Below, piece by piece: positions 56,081-64,000 of a stretch of DNA of 64,000 nt; within the stretch, counting starts at the first letter, position 1, and each line of letters starts with the position of its first letter. A program made the position numbers and the translations under genes. Below the pieces are notes generated by a model that worked only from the letters and a program-made list of their open reading frames with translations, ran no database searches and was not told the origin of the DNA. The stretch comes from Aurantiochytrium sp. KH105 (lineage: Eukaryota; Sar; Bigyra; Thraustochytrida; Thraustochytriidae), in contig BGKB01000084.1 of NCBI GenBank assembly GCA_003116975.1, forward strand, positions 238,137-302,136. The letters are read 5' to 3'.

Positions 56081-56243
56081 GACTAAGTCAATCTTTTTTT
56101 CTTTCCATTTGTTCCATCGCTCTTTTCCCATCAAAATAAAGAGCAAAGCTGAAAAGTTTGGGTACCATGATGATGATGAAAATGAGGAGGAGGATAAAGC
56201 GTATTTTAGAACATGTACTCTTGTTCGCCTCTGGGCACAAGCT

Positions 56244-58676
56244 TTAACGCTTTCGCTGGCGCTTCGATGAACGGCGCGTCACCGGTGGACTCGGTGTAGC
56301 AGCAGAAACGCTGGTCGAAGTAGGAGTGCCCGGAAGATTAGTAGAGGTCGCTGTTGTCGATAAAGATGATGATGACGATGATGGTTCAACGGCGCCTTCC
56401 GTGCTTTGACGCGTACGCGGCGATCGTCGTGGCCTGCCTGTCTCGCTTGCGGATGATTTCGTCACCGAGGAGACCGAACGTAAGGAGCGCTTGCGTGAGC
56501 GAGTCGATGGCGCCGTCTTTGACTTCCTTTGTGAGATTGGGATCTCCGCAGGAACCGTAGCAGCTGCGGCGAGAGAATCCACGGTTGGAATCTCTACCAT
56601 GGACGTAACGCCCTCAAGGTTGGCCGACGAATCATCACCACCGCGGTCATCGTCGCCATCGGTACCGGCTTGAGCGTCTGTCACGCCTGGAGTAGTCGTA
56701 ACAGTAGCAGTAGCAGCACCACCACCAGCACCACCAGCATCACCAGCAGAAGCAGAAGTACTAGCATTTTCTGCAGCGGTTTTAAGACGCGACCGCGCAG
56801 ACAAGGCCGCCAGACGCCGTACGGCATCAGCGCTGTTTCCAGTGCTCTTGGGTGAAGGGGACGAGACAGATACACGCCGACGTTGCTCGCGAGGTGATCG
56901 TGCACGTTGCGAAAGAGATTGCCGCCTCACGCGTTCTTCCTCCTTGAGTCGTTTCTGCTCTTCAAGATGGGCTTCCCACTCGGCACTCGCAGCCTCACGC
57001 GCAATTGCATGGCGCGCAGAATATATTTCGTCCCGAGGATCATCCTTTGGGGCGCCGGGACCCGGAGTCGCTGGATCCTTGCGCCAGTCGTGGACGCGCC
57101 AAGAAGGCAAATCCACATCAGTACCCTGGGCCGTCTTCTTTGCTGCGTCCTCAAAATTTCGCACCGAATCGGAATCGTCGGTGGGCACGGGCCCTGTGGG
57201 TGACGCGCGCGGGTCTAGTGCGGATGAGTTATCAGTGACCTCGCTCGTCGCGTCCCCGTTTGCACCCGCGTTCGCCGCAGGAACTGCCGCAGGAGAAAGA
57301 GTGGCTCCTCTTGCACTTTTGACTCGAGCTAAAGGCGACGCATAGTGACGAGTTTCCTCGGTCCCACTCACGCGGAACTGCACTACAATATCAGCAAAGT
57401 CGAAAGGTTCCGTGCTAACTTCCTCCTGCAGGCGGACACTCATATTGGGCCCGACAAACTCTGCAACTGGAGCCATAAATTTGGGTGCGCGAATCTTGGG
57501 GCCGTCCCGTGGGCCAATGACTCTGACTGCGTCGAGGGTCGCGTCCAAACTTGTGCTCCTTGCGCGCCCTCTTTCGGGCTCAGCGCCTACCTTGGACGTT
57601 GGATGCTGATTCAGATACCGATTGCGGGCTGCACAGAGCTCGTCGAAAGCCCGCGGGCCATTTTGGAAAAGGACCTCGCGGACACGGTTTACGTGCTCCC
57701 GCGCGCGCCGCACGCGCGCTGCAATTTCCGAGTTGGCGTCGCAAAGACCAGCACTGTACTGAACGGAAGAGGACGGATTCATTGCGAGTCCGAGCGCTGC
57801 ATTTGACGCGTTGGCGTTGCGAGAAGAGACGCTTGCGTTGGCCTCGAGTTCTCTCTCAAGACTCTCGGGCATGAGACTTGTACTTGATGGCAAAAAGAAG
57901 CGTGTGCGTCTGGCATGCTGAGCCGCTGGATCTACTATCTTGATCTCTCCAGTTGTGTTCTTGAGGAGGGCGGGCGTTGTGTTGGTCTTTTGGCCCAAGT
58001 CCTTGGTTGGCGTGGCTTCCCGGTCCGGTTGCGATGACGCAGATGGATTGCTCGCAGCGGATTCAGGTTGAATATCCTCAAGCGCTCGGGGAAAGATCTC
58101 TTGCAAGGCTTGTGCTTCCTTTGCGAGGAGGCTCTCCTTGCGTGCTTGTAACTCGAGCACGCGGGCGAGAAGATCGTCAATGTTGGAAAGAGCGTCATCC
58201 TGAGACCGCCGGATCACGAGCCCAAGCGGGGCATTGCTAGCCTGACCGTCCGCAGCGACAATAACTCTTTGAAGGGAGGTAGTCCCACGCTCGCCTGCCA
58301 TGGCCCCATCCTTGGCGCGGTGAAGCGGTGTGTCGGGGAGAGTTTCCAAGAGGCCCAGCGCCAAGAAGACATTGAGACAGGACCTTGTCCACACTGGAGC
58401 GTACTCTTGTCCAACACCAAGCTGCTGACATGCGCCCTCGAGCAGGTCGGCGAGCTCCGCAAAGGTTCCCTCAAAGGGCTCCTGATATTGGCCCAGGAGG
58501 TGCAGCACCGACGACGCGAGCACCTCTTGCAACGACAAAGGGTCACGGCCCGCGGTGCTGAGGCCATCTGCCGCGGCGGCAGCAGCAGCTGCCGCCGCGG
58601 CGGCCGCCCCCGTCGGCCCGCGCTTCCGCGAGGGGCATAGCGCTGCCAGCGCGCTCGCCGCGCGCGCTCGCTTCAT
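56244..58676 (-). CDS. Large low-complexity, probably nuclear protein, function unknown
   Basis: 810 residues from the first in-frame ATG, 58676. Not recognised. A polyalanine run sits at about 22-35. The only clearly ordered part is about 40-180: LSLQEVLASSVLHLLGQ, GTFAELADLLEGACQQLG, WTRSCLNVFLALGLLETLPDTP, a helix pattern loosely like a winged helix, then IDDLLARVLELQARKESLLAKEAQALQEIF (coiled coil), as seen after the E2F/DP DNA-binding domain. The match is too weak to name. The rest is Ser/Thr/Pro/Ala-rich with basic clusters (RSRKRSLRS, RRSSKRQRKR at the end) that suit a nuclear protein. A WRVHDWRKDPATPGPG segment near the middle may be a short conserved motif. Confidence 0.62.
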   Translation of the reverse strand: MKRARAASALAALCPSRKRGPTGAAAAAAAAAAAAADGLSTAGRDPLSLQEVLASSVLHLLGQYQEPFEGTFAELADLLEGACQQLGVGQEYAPVWTRSCLNVFLALGLLETLPDTPLHRAKDGAMAGERGTTSLQRVIVAADGQASNAPLGLVIRRSQDDALSNIDDLLARVLELQARKESLLAKEAQALQEIFPRALEDIQPESAASNPSASSQPDREATPTKDLGQKTNTTPALLKNTTGEIKIVDPAAQHARRTRFFLPSSTSLMPESLERELEANASVSSRNANASNAALGLAMNPSSSVQYSAGLCDANSEIAARVRRAREHVNRVREVLFQNGPRAFDELCAARNRYLNQHPTSKVGAEPERGRARSTSLDATLDAVRVIGPRDGPKIRAPKFMAPVAEFVGPNMSVRLQEEVSTEPFDFADIVVQFRVSGTEETRHYASPLARVKSARGATLSPAAVPAANAGANGDATSEVTDNSSALDPRASPTGPVPTDDSDSVRNFEDAAKKTAQGTDVDLPSWRVHDWRKDPATPGPGAPKDDPRDEIYSARHAIAREAASAEWEAHLEEQKRLKEEERVRRQSLSQRARSPREQRRRVSVSSPSPKSTGNSADAVRRLAALSARSRLKTAAENASTSASAGDAGGAGGGAATATVTTTPGVTDAQAGTDGDDDRGGDDSSANLEGVTSMVEIPTVDSLAAAATVPAEIPISQRKSKTAPSTRSRKRSLRSVSSVTKSSASETGRPRRSPRTRQSTEGAVEPSSSSSSLSTTATSTNLPGTPTSTSVSAATPSPPVTRRSSKRQRKR

Positions 58677-59028
58677 GCTCGCTCGCCAACGAACAATGGC
58701 TTGCTTTGCTTCGGCAAGCGAAAAACGCCAAGCCAAGCAGGATTGTATTGCGACTTTGGTGACCCATTGATTGATGTTGATTTTTAGTGGTCTTAGGACA
58801 CGCACGAGAGCGGATCCGATGCGAGGGTGTGCTGCTTGGTGCACTGCATTCTATTCGACGCAACGCAATGCTACGTTCTGCCTCATGGCTCTGTTTATGA
58901 AGCGAAAAATTCCATGTCTGATGTTTGAAGAAGTAAATGATAAAACAATAACCCACCCACAAGGGAATCTCTTTTGGCACCGAGAGAGCAGCAACAAATT
59001 CAATATCAATTCTTCTTTGGTCAATGTA
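58677..59028. other. Intergenic region
   Basis: 352 bp between two minus-strand genes. AT-rich right half (3' flank side of the downstream WD40-Roc-COR-TIR gene). No feature seen. Confidence 0.45.
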
Positions 59029-62000
59029 CTAGGCATTTTTTATGCGCATGATGAGCTCTTCGTAAAAGCCCTTGGCCAAATACAGACGACGCTGAAAAGG
59101 CATGGACTCCATTTCTGAGAAGAGGTGCTTGGCCGATGCCGGAGCATCGTCAATGTATTTGGAAAAGTTGGCAAAACCCGTGCGAGTGGGGTCGCTCTCG
59201 TGCACGAGCAAGATGGGTTTCTCCTCTTGCAACGCTGTTTCCAGCTCCATTTTCACGGCGCTGGAGAATACCGTCTTGGAAAGAAAAAGCAAATAACACT
59301 TGGACTCACGAATGCCACGTCTCATGGCATCCTCTGCGAGATTCCCCTCGGTCTCCTGATCAATCCAGACACGAAGTCCGCGATTCCGGAGCTTCTCCGC
59401 CATAAGGTTGCACGCATCACCTGCATCGACCTGCCGATGGCTTATAAAGACGTGGTACTTGAAACCAGAAAGAGGAATGTTCTCCTTCTCCACGGAACTC
59501 GTATCCTCCTCATCTTCCGTCAGTGAGCCGTCCTCAAAAAAAGGAGCAAACTCTGCAGCCCTGGCATTCTTCGTACCCACAGACATGACGAGGCGTTCCC
59601 CGGACTCGCGCGCCTCAACCACGTCGTTATACGTGACCAGCACGGAGTCGTCTGTCGGGGACTGCAGCAGGAGTTTCCACGGCAAATCCCGAAATACGGC
59701 ATCGCGCGCCCCGCGAAAGATACTCACCAGCGTCTTGAGTGTAGTTGCCGGTTTGTGCGCGTCTTGTGCCATGCGAACCCATATCTTGTCGCCGTCCTCG
59801 ACGAGCGCAAAAACCGAGAAGCCGAAGCGAATAATCGCTCGATCTCCGGCGAGCTGAGGCGCGCGCTTGCCCTTGTTTACATCTCCACTGTACTGCGCAC
59901 AAAGCGAGAGCATTCGCGCGAAGACGCCGTCAGGAAGAAAGAACTCGGAAAAGTCAAGCACGCATGTCAAGCCAGACTCCATCTCGGCAATCTCTGCGTC
60001 TAGACTAGCGTCTGTCGAGTTCTTGAGAAGACTGCTCACGAGGTAAAGTGTCTCGTTTTGGCGGTGTCTCGGCAGCGAGCTCTCTGGAAAGTTCCAGTCC
60101 GACAAAAGCATGTTGTCATGCATGAACTCCCGCAGGTAGTCGACTTCTTCATCATTCCACAAGTATTCGAGCAGAGATCGTGAACAAATGCCTTTCTCGC
60201 GCAAGAGCGCAAAGTCGTCCTCGAGTTCGAGATCAGCAAGCCTTTCGTCAAAGTAGATTTCCTGTACGTGGATCTCATCCGCAATCACTCGTGCCAGCTT
60301 GTCCAAGAGCCATTGCGGGTTCAGAACCACCTTATCGTGCAAGGTGCCGGTGGCGCGCAGATGAACGAGCATGCCGAGTTCGTGGAAAAATTTGAGCAGC
60401 TCGTCTGTTTGGTCGCCAGCGTGATACTGGTCTGCCAGTTCCTGCACCGCTGCAAAGGGCACGTGATCGCAGTCAAGCTTCATGAGGTCGTCGATGACCT
60501 TGAGCCAGCGCAGCGAGATCTTTTGCGAGACAGACTCGAGCTTTGACGCGGACTTTTCAACGGCGCGACGCAGTTCGATGGCACGATCTACCGCGGAACT
60601 CATGTTGTTGATCGGAAAGAAGCTCAATCTTTGCGCTTGGTTTTTGACGAGCTTGACACCACGCATCGCCTTGAGGTCATTCCGCAGAGTTTTTTCCACT
60701 GTCTGCAGACTGTCACGGCTGGAGGCTTGGTCATAATGGGTTCCGACCAAAAGGACAGGGGCCTTGGGGGCATGCAGCTTGACCGAGTTGAGCCAGAAAG
60801 CAAGGTACTCCAAAGCTTCGTCTTGCTTGATGAGGAGTTCTTGCATGTCAAAGACGAGCATGAAGACGCCGCCTTCGCGCGTGAGGAAAATGTGGTGCAG
60901 CGTGTAGAAGACCTCCTGACCCGCATAGTCCCAGATCGTAAAGAAGATCTTCTCGCCCGACTGCGTCTTGCCGGCCATGTTTCCGATCTCCGCAATGTCG
61001 AACCGCCGTGCCACCTCGGCCTCGGGTACCAGCTCCACCTGCACCTCTGCGACAAAGGGTCGCGCCGCAGAAGAACGCCGACGCACGGCATTCGCAAGGC
61101 CGCGAGACACGCGTCTGGGCAGCGATTGCCGCTTTTTGCTCGCCGCTTGCTCCTGCGCGGCCATGCGCACCGCCGCCACGCGATACGCCTGGCGTTCAAA
61201 CCCGCTGTCAAGGTCCTCGATCTCCACCCAGGACTCTGCATCGGTGCGCTTGAGCTCGACGCCCACCGTCGAGAGGTGCTCCGCCACGGGCGGCATGCCC
61301 AGCAGCGAGCGCACCGTGGACGTCTTGCCGGCGGCGCCCTGGCCGACGACCATGAGCTTGCAGCGGCCCAGCTCCGCGGGGTCCCCGTTCGCCAGCGCCG
61401 CCTGGAGCGCCTCCTTCGCCGCCGCAGTCGTCGCGGGGCCGCCGAGCACGTCCTCGATGGGCCGCACGGCCTCCGTGCCGTCCAGCACGCGCGTCGAGGC
61501 GCCCGTCTCCGCGTCCCAGATGCGCACGCTGTTGTCGCCAGTTCCAAAGAAGCCGCCAGATCCGCTCACGATCTCCGACCCCAAGAGAGAGACCGCCCGC
61601 ACGACGCTCGAGTGTCCTTGCAAGACGTGCAGCGCGTCTCCGCTGCGCGCGTCCCAGAGTCTGACCGTGTTGTCGCCGGACCCGCTCACGATGCGGTCTC
61701 CCTCGAGCGCGACAGAGGTCACATAGCTGGTGTGTCCGAGGACGCGGACGAGCTGGAAGGAAGGCACGGCGTAGACCCTCACCTTCTCGTCGTCGGACCC
61801 GCTCACCATGCGCTGCGCGTCGATCGCGACCGCTAAGACCTCGCGTGTCGCCTCCGTGAGGACGTGGCGTGGGCCGCCGCTGGCCCGGTCGAAGACGCGC
61901 ACGGTCTTGTCGCCCAACCCGGCCACGAGCAGGTTCTCGTGGGCGGCAACGCTGTTGACCCCCGCCCCGGCGTCGATCCTCAAGGTCTCTCGGCCGCTGA

Positions 62001-62346
62001 TCTTGTCCCAGACGCGGACGGTCTTGTCGCCGTACCCGCCGCCGGAGATGATCTCGTCGCCGTCGAAGATGACGCTCAAGACAGTGCCGGTGTGGCCCTG
62101 GAGGGCGTGCAGGACGGAGGCGGTGGCCAGGTCGATCAGGAAGAGGCCGCCTTCTTGAGTCCCCACGGCGGCGAGGTTGCCCTGCACGGCCACTGTCCAG
62201 GCCTGTTTGTTGTTGGGCGTCTTCATCTCCAAGACGAGGGCGCCGTCCTTCTTGCTCCATGCGCGCAAGTACGCGTCGCCGCTGGCGGCCAGCACGAGGT
62301 CGGCGGACTGCGCGACGCCGTACACGAAGCCTTGAATGCGGCCCAT
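59029..62346 (-). CDS. WD40-Roc-COR-TIR protein (ROCO family with C-terminal TIR domain)
   Basis: 1105 residues; ATG at 62346 (GCCGCCATGG) begins the propeller. Domains: seven WD40 blades about 6-290 (for example GDKTVRVWDKISG, GDNTVRLWDARSG, GDNSVRIWDAETG); Roc GTPase about 325-600 with P-loop GQGAAGKT (335-342), switch II WDYAGQE (472-478) and guanine motif THYD (536-539); COR region about 605-890 (LRWLKVIDDLMKL, FFHELGMLVHL, VVLNPQWLLDKL); an acidic linker 936-955; TIR about 961-1085 (YHVFISHRQVDAGDA, RGLRVWIDQETEGN, GIRESKCYLLFLS, SAVKMELETALQEEKPILLVHE). Glu1034 is at the position of the catalytic glutamate of NAD-cleaving TIRs. Roc has a basic insertion of about 90 residues before switch II. 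ROCO proteins are GTP-switched dimers; TIR domains signal or consume NAD. A sensor that turns propeller input into TIR activity is inferred. No kinase domain. Confidence 0.93.
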   Translation of the reverse strand: MGRIQGFVYGVAQSADLVLAASGDAYLRAWSKKDGALVLEMKTPNNKQAWTVAVQGNLAAVGTQEGGLFLIDLATASVLHALQGHTGTVLSVIFDGDEIISGGGYGDKTVRVWDKISGRETLRIDAGAGVNSVAAHENLLVAGLGDKTVRVFDRASGGPRHVLTEATREVLAVAIDAQRMVSGSDDEKVRVYAVPSFQLVRVLGHTSYVTSVALEGDRIVSGSGDNTVRLWDARSGDALHVLQGHSSVVRAVSLLGSEIVSGSGGFFGTGDNSVRIWDAETGASTRVLDGTEAVRPIEDVLGGPATTAAAKEALQAALANGDPAELGRCKLMVVGQGAAGKTSTVRSLLGMPPVAEHLSTVGVELKRTDAESWVEIEDLDSGFERQAYRVAAVRMAAQEQAASKKRQSLPRRVSRGLANAVRRRSSAARPFVAEVQVELVPEAEVARRFDIAEIGNMAGKTQSGEKIFFTIWDYAGQEVFYTLHHIFLTREGGVFMLVFDMQELLIKQDEALEYLAFWLNSVKLHAPKAPVLLVGTHYDQASSRDSLQTVEKTLRNDLKAMRGVKLVKNQAQRLSFFPINNMSSAVDRAIELRRAVEKSASKLESVSQKISLRWLKVIDDLMKLDCDHVPFAAVQELADQYHAGDQTDELLKFFHELGMLVHLRATGTLHDKVVLNPQWLLDKLARVIADEIHVQEIYFDERLADLELEDDFALLREKGICSRSLLEYLWNDEEVDYLREFMHDNMLLSDWNFPESSLPRHRQNETLYLVSSLLKNSTDASLDAEIAEMESGLTCVLDFSEFFLPDGVFARMLSLCAQYSGDVNKGKRAPQLAGDRAIIRFGFSVFALVEDGDKIWVRMAQDAHKPATTLKTLVSIFRGARDAVFRDLPWKLLLQSPTDDSVLVTYNDVVEARESGERLVMSVGTKNARAAEFAPFFEDGSLTEDEEDTSSVEKENIPLSGFKYHVFISHRQVDAGDACNLMAEKLRNRGLRVWIDQETEGNLAEDAMRRGIRESKCYLLFLSKTVFSSAVKMELETALQEEKPILLVHESDPTRTGFANFSKYIDDAPASAKHLFSEMESMPFQRRLYLAKGFYEELIMRIKNA

Positions 62347-62822
62347 GGCGGCAATGGCGGCGAGGGGAGCGAGGGAGGGCGGGCGGGCGGGCGGGCAAGC
62401 GACGCAAAGAGGCGGCGCGAGCGAGCGGGTGGGGAGGAGAGGGAGCACGACAGCAGAGAGAGAGAGAGAAGACTCGGGCGAGGGAAGGGAAAGAGGGGAG
62501 AGAGGGGAGAGAGAGCCTGGCTGGGCTGGCTGCTGATGCGATGATGCGGCCTTGGCGCGTTCTCCGCGGAGGCGCGCGCGGACGGAGCGTGTCGCGACGG
62601 CGCCCGCGCGGAGGGGGGAAGTTCGCGGGGAGCTGCTTGCGCCTTGCGCGCCCGCCTGCCGCACCTGCCTGCCTGCCTGCCGCGCGGTCGCGCCTTGCGC
62701 GGAGGGGCGAAAGGGGGAGATTAGGTGTTTGGGCGAAGAAGACCAGCGTGTGCACACGCTGGCACGCGCGGACGGTGCACGCGCGCCAAGGCTGCTCGAT
62801 CTCCTCTCCCGGCAGATTCTAA
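62347..62822. promoter_or_regulatory. GC-rich upstream region of the WD40-Roc-COR-TIR gene
   Basis: 476 bp with GGGC units (62376-62398), a GA run (62455-62472) and CCTGCC units (about 62655-62682). The frame of the gene stays open through most of it but without an ATG, so it is read as promoter and 5' UTR. Confidence 0.5.
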
Positions 62823-64000
62823 TGCCAATGGTGGGTGTGTCCTTACCGGGGAAATACTAGTTTGTTTGACGGCGGTGTTTGCGAGAGACTGATAGTGAAG
62901 GCTCTATGGCCGCGCGTTGGAGCTTTGCGAGGGAGGCGTTGCGAAGAAAATGTGCAACGTACTTTCGGAAAGGCGGTCTTCGAGCTAACTCTTTTGTCGA
63001 TGGCCTACATCACTGAAGTGGCCTTTCCTTTATTCTTGTTCAACTAGTTCAATGAACGTGAGCCTGTTTGTCGGAAGGGCTCATGTAAACAATGAAAATG
63101 TTGACTTATTTTCGCGAGGCTTACAAGGATGCTTCAAATTCTGCAGGACAGCGAATTCTCTCACTGTATTGAAGCAAGTAGAGTCAAATGGATATGCCTA
63201 AGTACGCTAGGAATGTCTGGGTAGTTTCGCTTCTGCTGAGACGAATCCGTCTGGTGGTGAAAATCGATGTTTCTCCCCACCTTAAATGTCGTCTCGAGGA
63301 TGTAGTGTGGAGTTTGATGATCACAAATCTTTGGCCGTGCTAGTTCGTGCTCTGAGCGATGTCAGACTTACCTTAATATCGTACGAATTAGTGGCTGCTG
63401 AGTTTGGATGGTTGTTGGCACGGCAAGTCTATAATTGACTTCCTACGGATGCCAAGTTGACTTCGCTTCTTCTAGGGCGCTGCTGTCTGCTGACGTCATT
63501 TCCATTTCCCAACACACTGTGAAAATCATGTTGCTAGGCATGAGTCGGGGTCGTGGGATTACCTTTCAGCGTAGTTGAGCTTCAAGGCGTGGTCTAAAAG
63601 CATGTGCGAAGCGAAACGAAACGTTTCTAACTTTTTCATTTCATAATTAAATTTGAGTGTCGACTTGTACCGCCTCGATAACTCACGCGCGATGTTCGAT
63701 GAAGCTTTAGACCGTCTCAAGCTCTTCGTTGCTCTCGAAGACAGAATGTAGTGCACCACAAAGCTTTTCTATCATGACCTCGGCTGTCAATGTATGTTTC
63801 TTTTTATAAATTCACCGCCGTGTTTAGAAGAAGAAAAACCAGCATGAGTTGGTCAGCGGGCACCAAGTTCTGGCCATGGCGCTCTGCATGTGGATGTGGT
63901 CACCCCGTTTCGCGGCCTTTTTCTCCATTCATGCATGCCTTCATTTACTTCCGGGGCACTGTCATCAGCAGCCTTTTTCTTCACATAAGATGACCAAAGT
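62823..64000. other. AT-richer stretch without recognisable genes
   Basis: About 1.2 kb whose base composition is clearly less GC-rich than the rest. Only short ORFs (70 codons or fewer), none with known motifs. It may be a promoter or 3' flank of a gene beyond the window, or decayed mobile DNA; the sequence does not tell. Confidence 0.45.

Noticed and set aside
62835-64000. Short ORFs in the AT-richer right end, considered as transposon remnants
   Set aside because: All are 70 codons or fewer and no transposase, reverse transcriptase or terminal repeat could be seen.

Overview
The window is nuclear DNA of a unicellular, probably flagellate-forming eukaryote. Genes alternate between strands, are mostly uninterrupted by introns and use GC-rich codons. 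Two genes (DAHP synthase and a CDK8-like kinase) carry one short GTAAGT...CAG intron near the start codon. Eukaryote-only products (condensin CAP-D2, Pcf11, Mediator kinase, RNase P p30, SLC25 carriers, ER P58IPK) and the ciliary assembly factor DNAAF11 are present. GC-rich, intron-poor coding with cilia genes would fit a thraustochytrid/labyrinthulid stramenopile, but that placement is inference; no rRNA or organelle marker is available here.

Layout. 0-9.2 kb: 3' part of an ABC1/ADCK kinase, a divergent mitochondrial-carrier-like protein, a DAGL-type lipase and condensin subunit CAP-D2. 9.2-13.2 kb: a 3.9-kb island without a recognisable gene, holding a GACAA/GACGA array and a 137-bp tandem duplication. 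13.2-22.7 kb: a glutamine-rich protein, DAHP synthase, an MFS transporter divergent from an enolase-superfamily epimerase/dehydratase, and a large disordered protein. 22.7-24.9 kb: a repeat-filled GC-rich divergent region. 24.9-36 kb: 6-phosphogluconate dehydrogenase, DNAAF11, a lectin-like/PSI transmembrane protein, RsmH/METTL15, an Aha1_N-LRR fusion and adenylate kinase. 36-46.6 kb: Pcf11, a four-TM orphan, a TLC-domain protein, CDK8, a peroxisomal-type SLC25 carrier and RidA. 47-58.7 kb: a PUB-domain protein, a propeller-MORN-zinc-finger protein, a DNAJC17-like protein, Rpp30, P58IPK/DNAJC3 and a large orphan nuclear protein. 59-62.3 kb: a WD40-Roc-COR-TIR protein. 62.3-64 kb: no recognisable gene.

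Most genes are housekeeping: aromatic amino-acid and pentose-phosphate metabolism, RNA processing and transcription, chromosome condensation, ER folding and organelle transport. They do not form a pathway cluster. The one plausible functional pair is the divergent MFS transporter and hydroxyproline-betaine-epimerase-like enzyme. The most novel items are the WD40-Roc-COR-TIR protein, which has the architecture of an innate-immune or cell-death signalling protein, the Aha1_N-LRR fusion, the lectin-like/PSI membrane protein, and a genome-wide habit of two-copy tandem duplications, two of which straddle stop codons.
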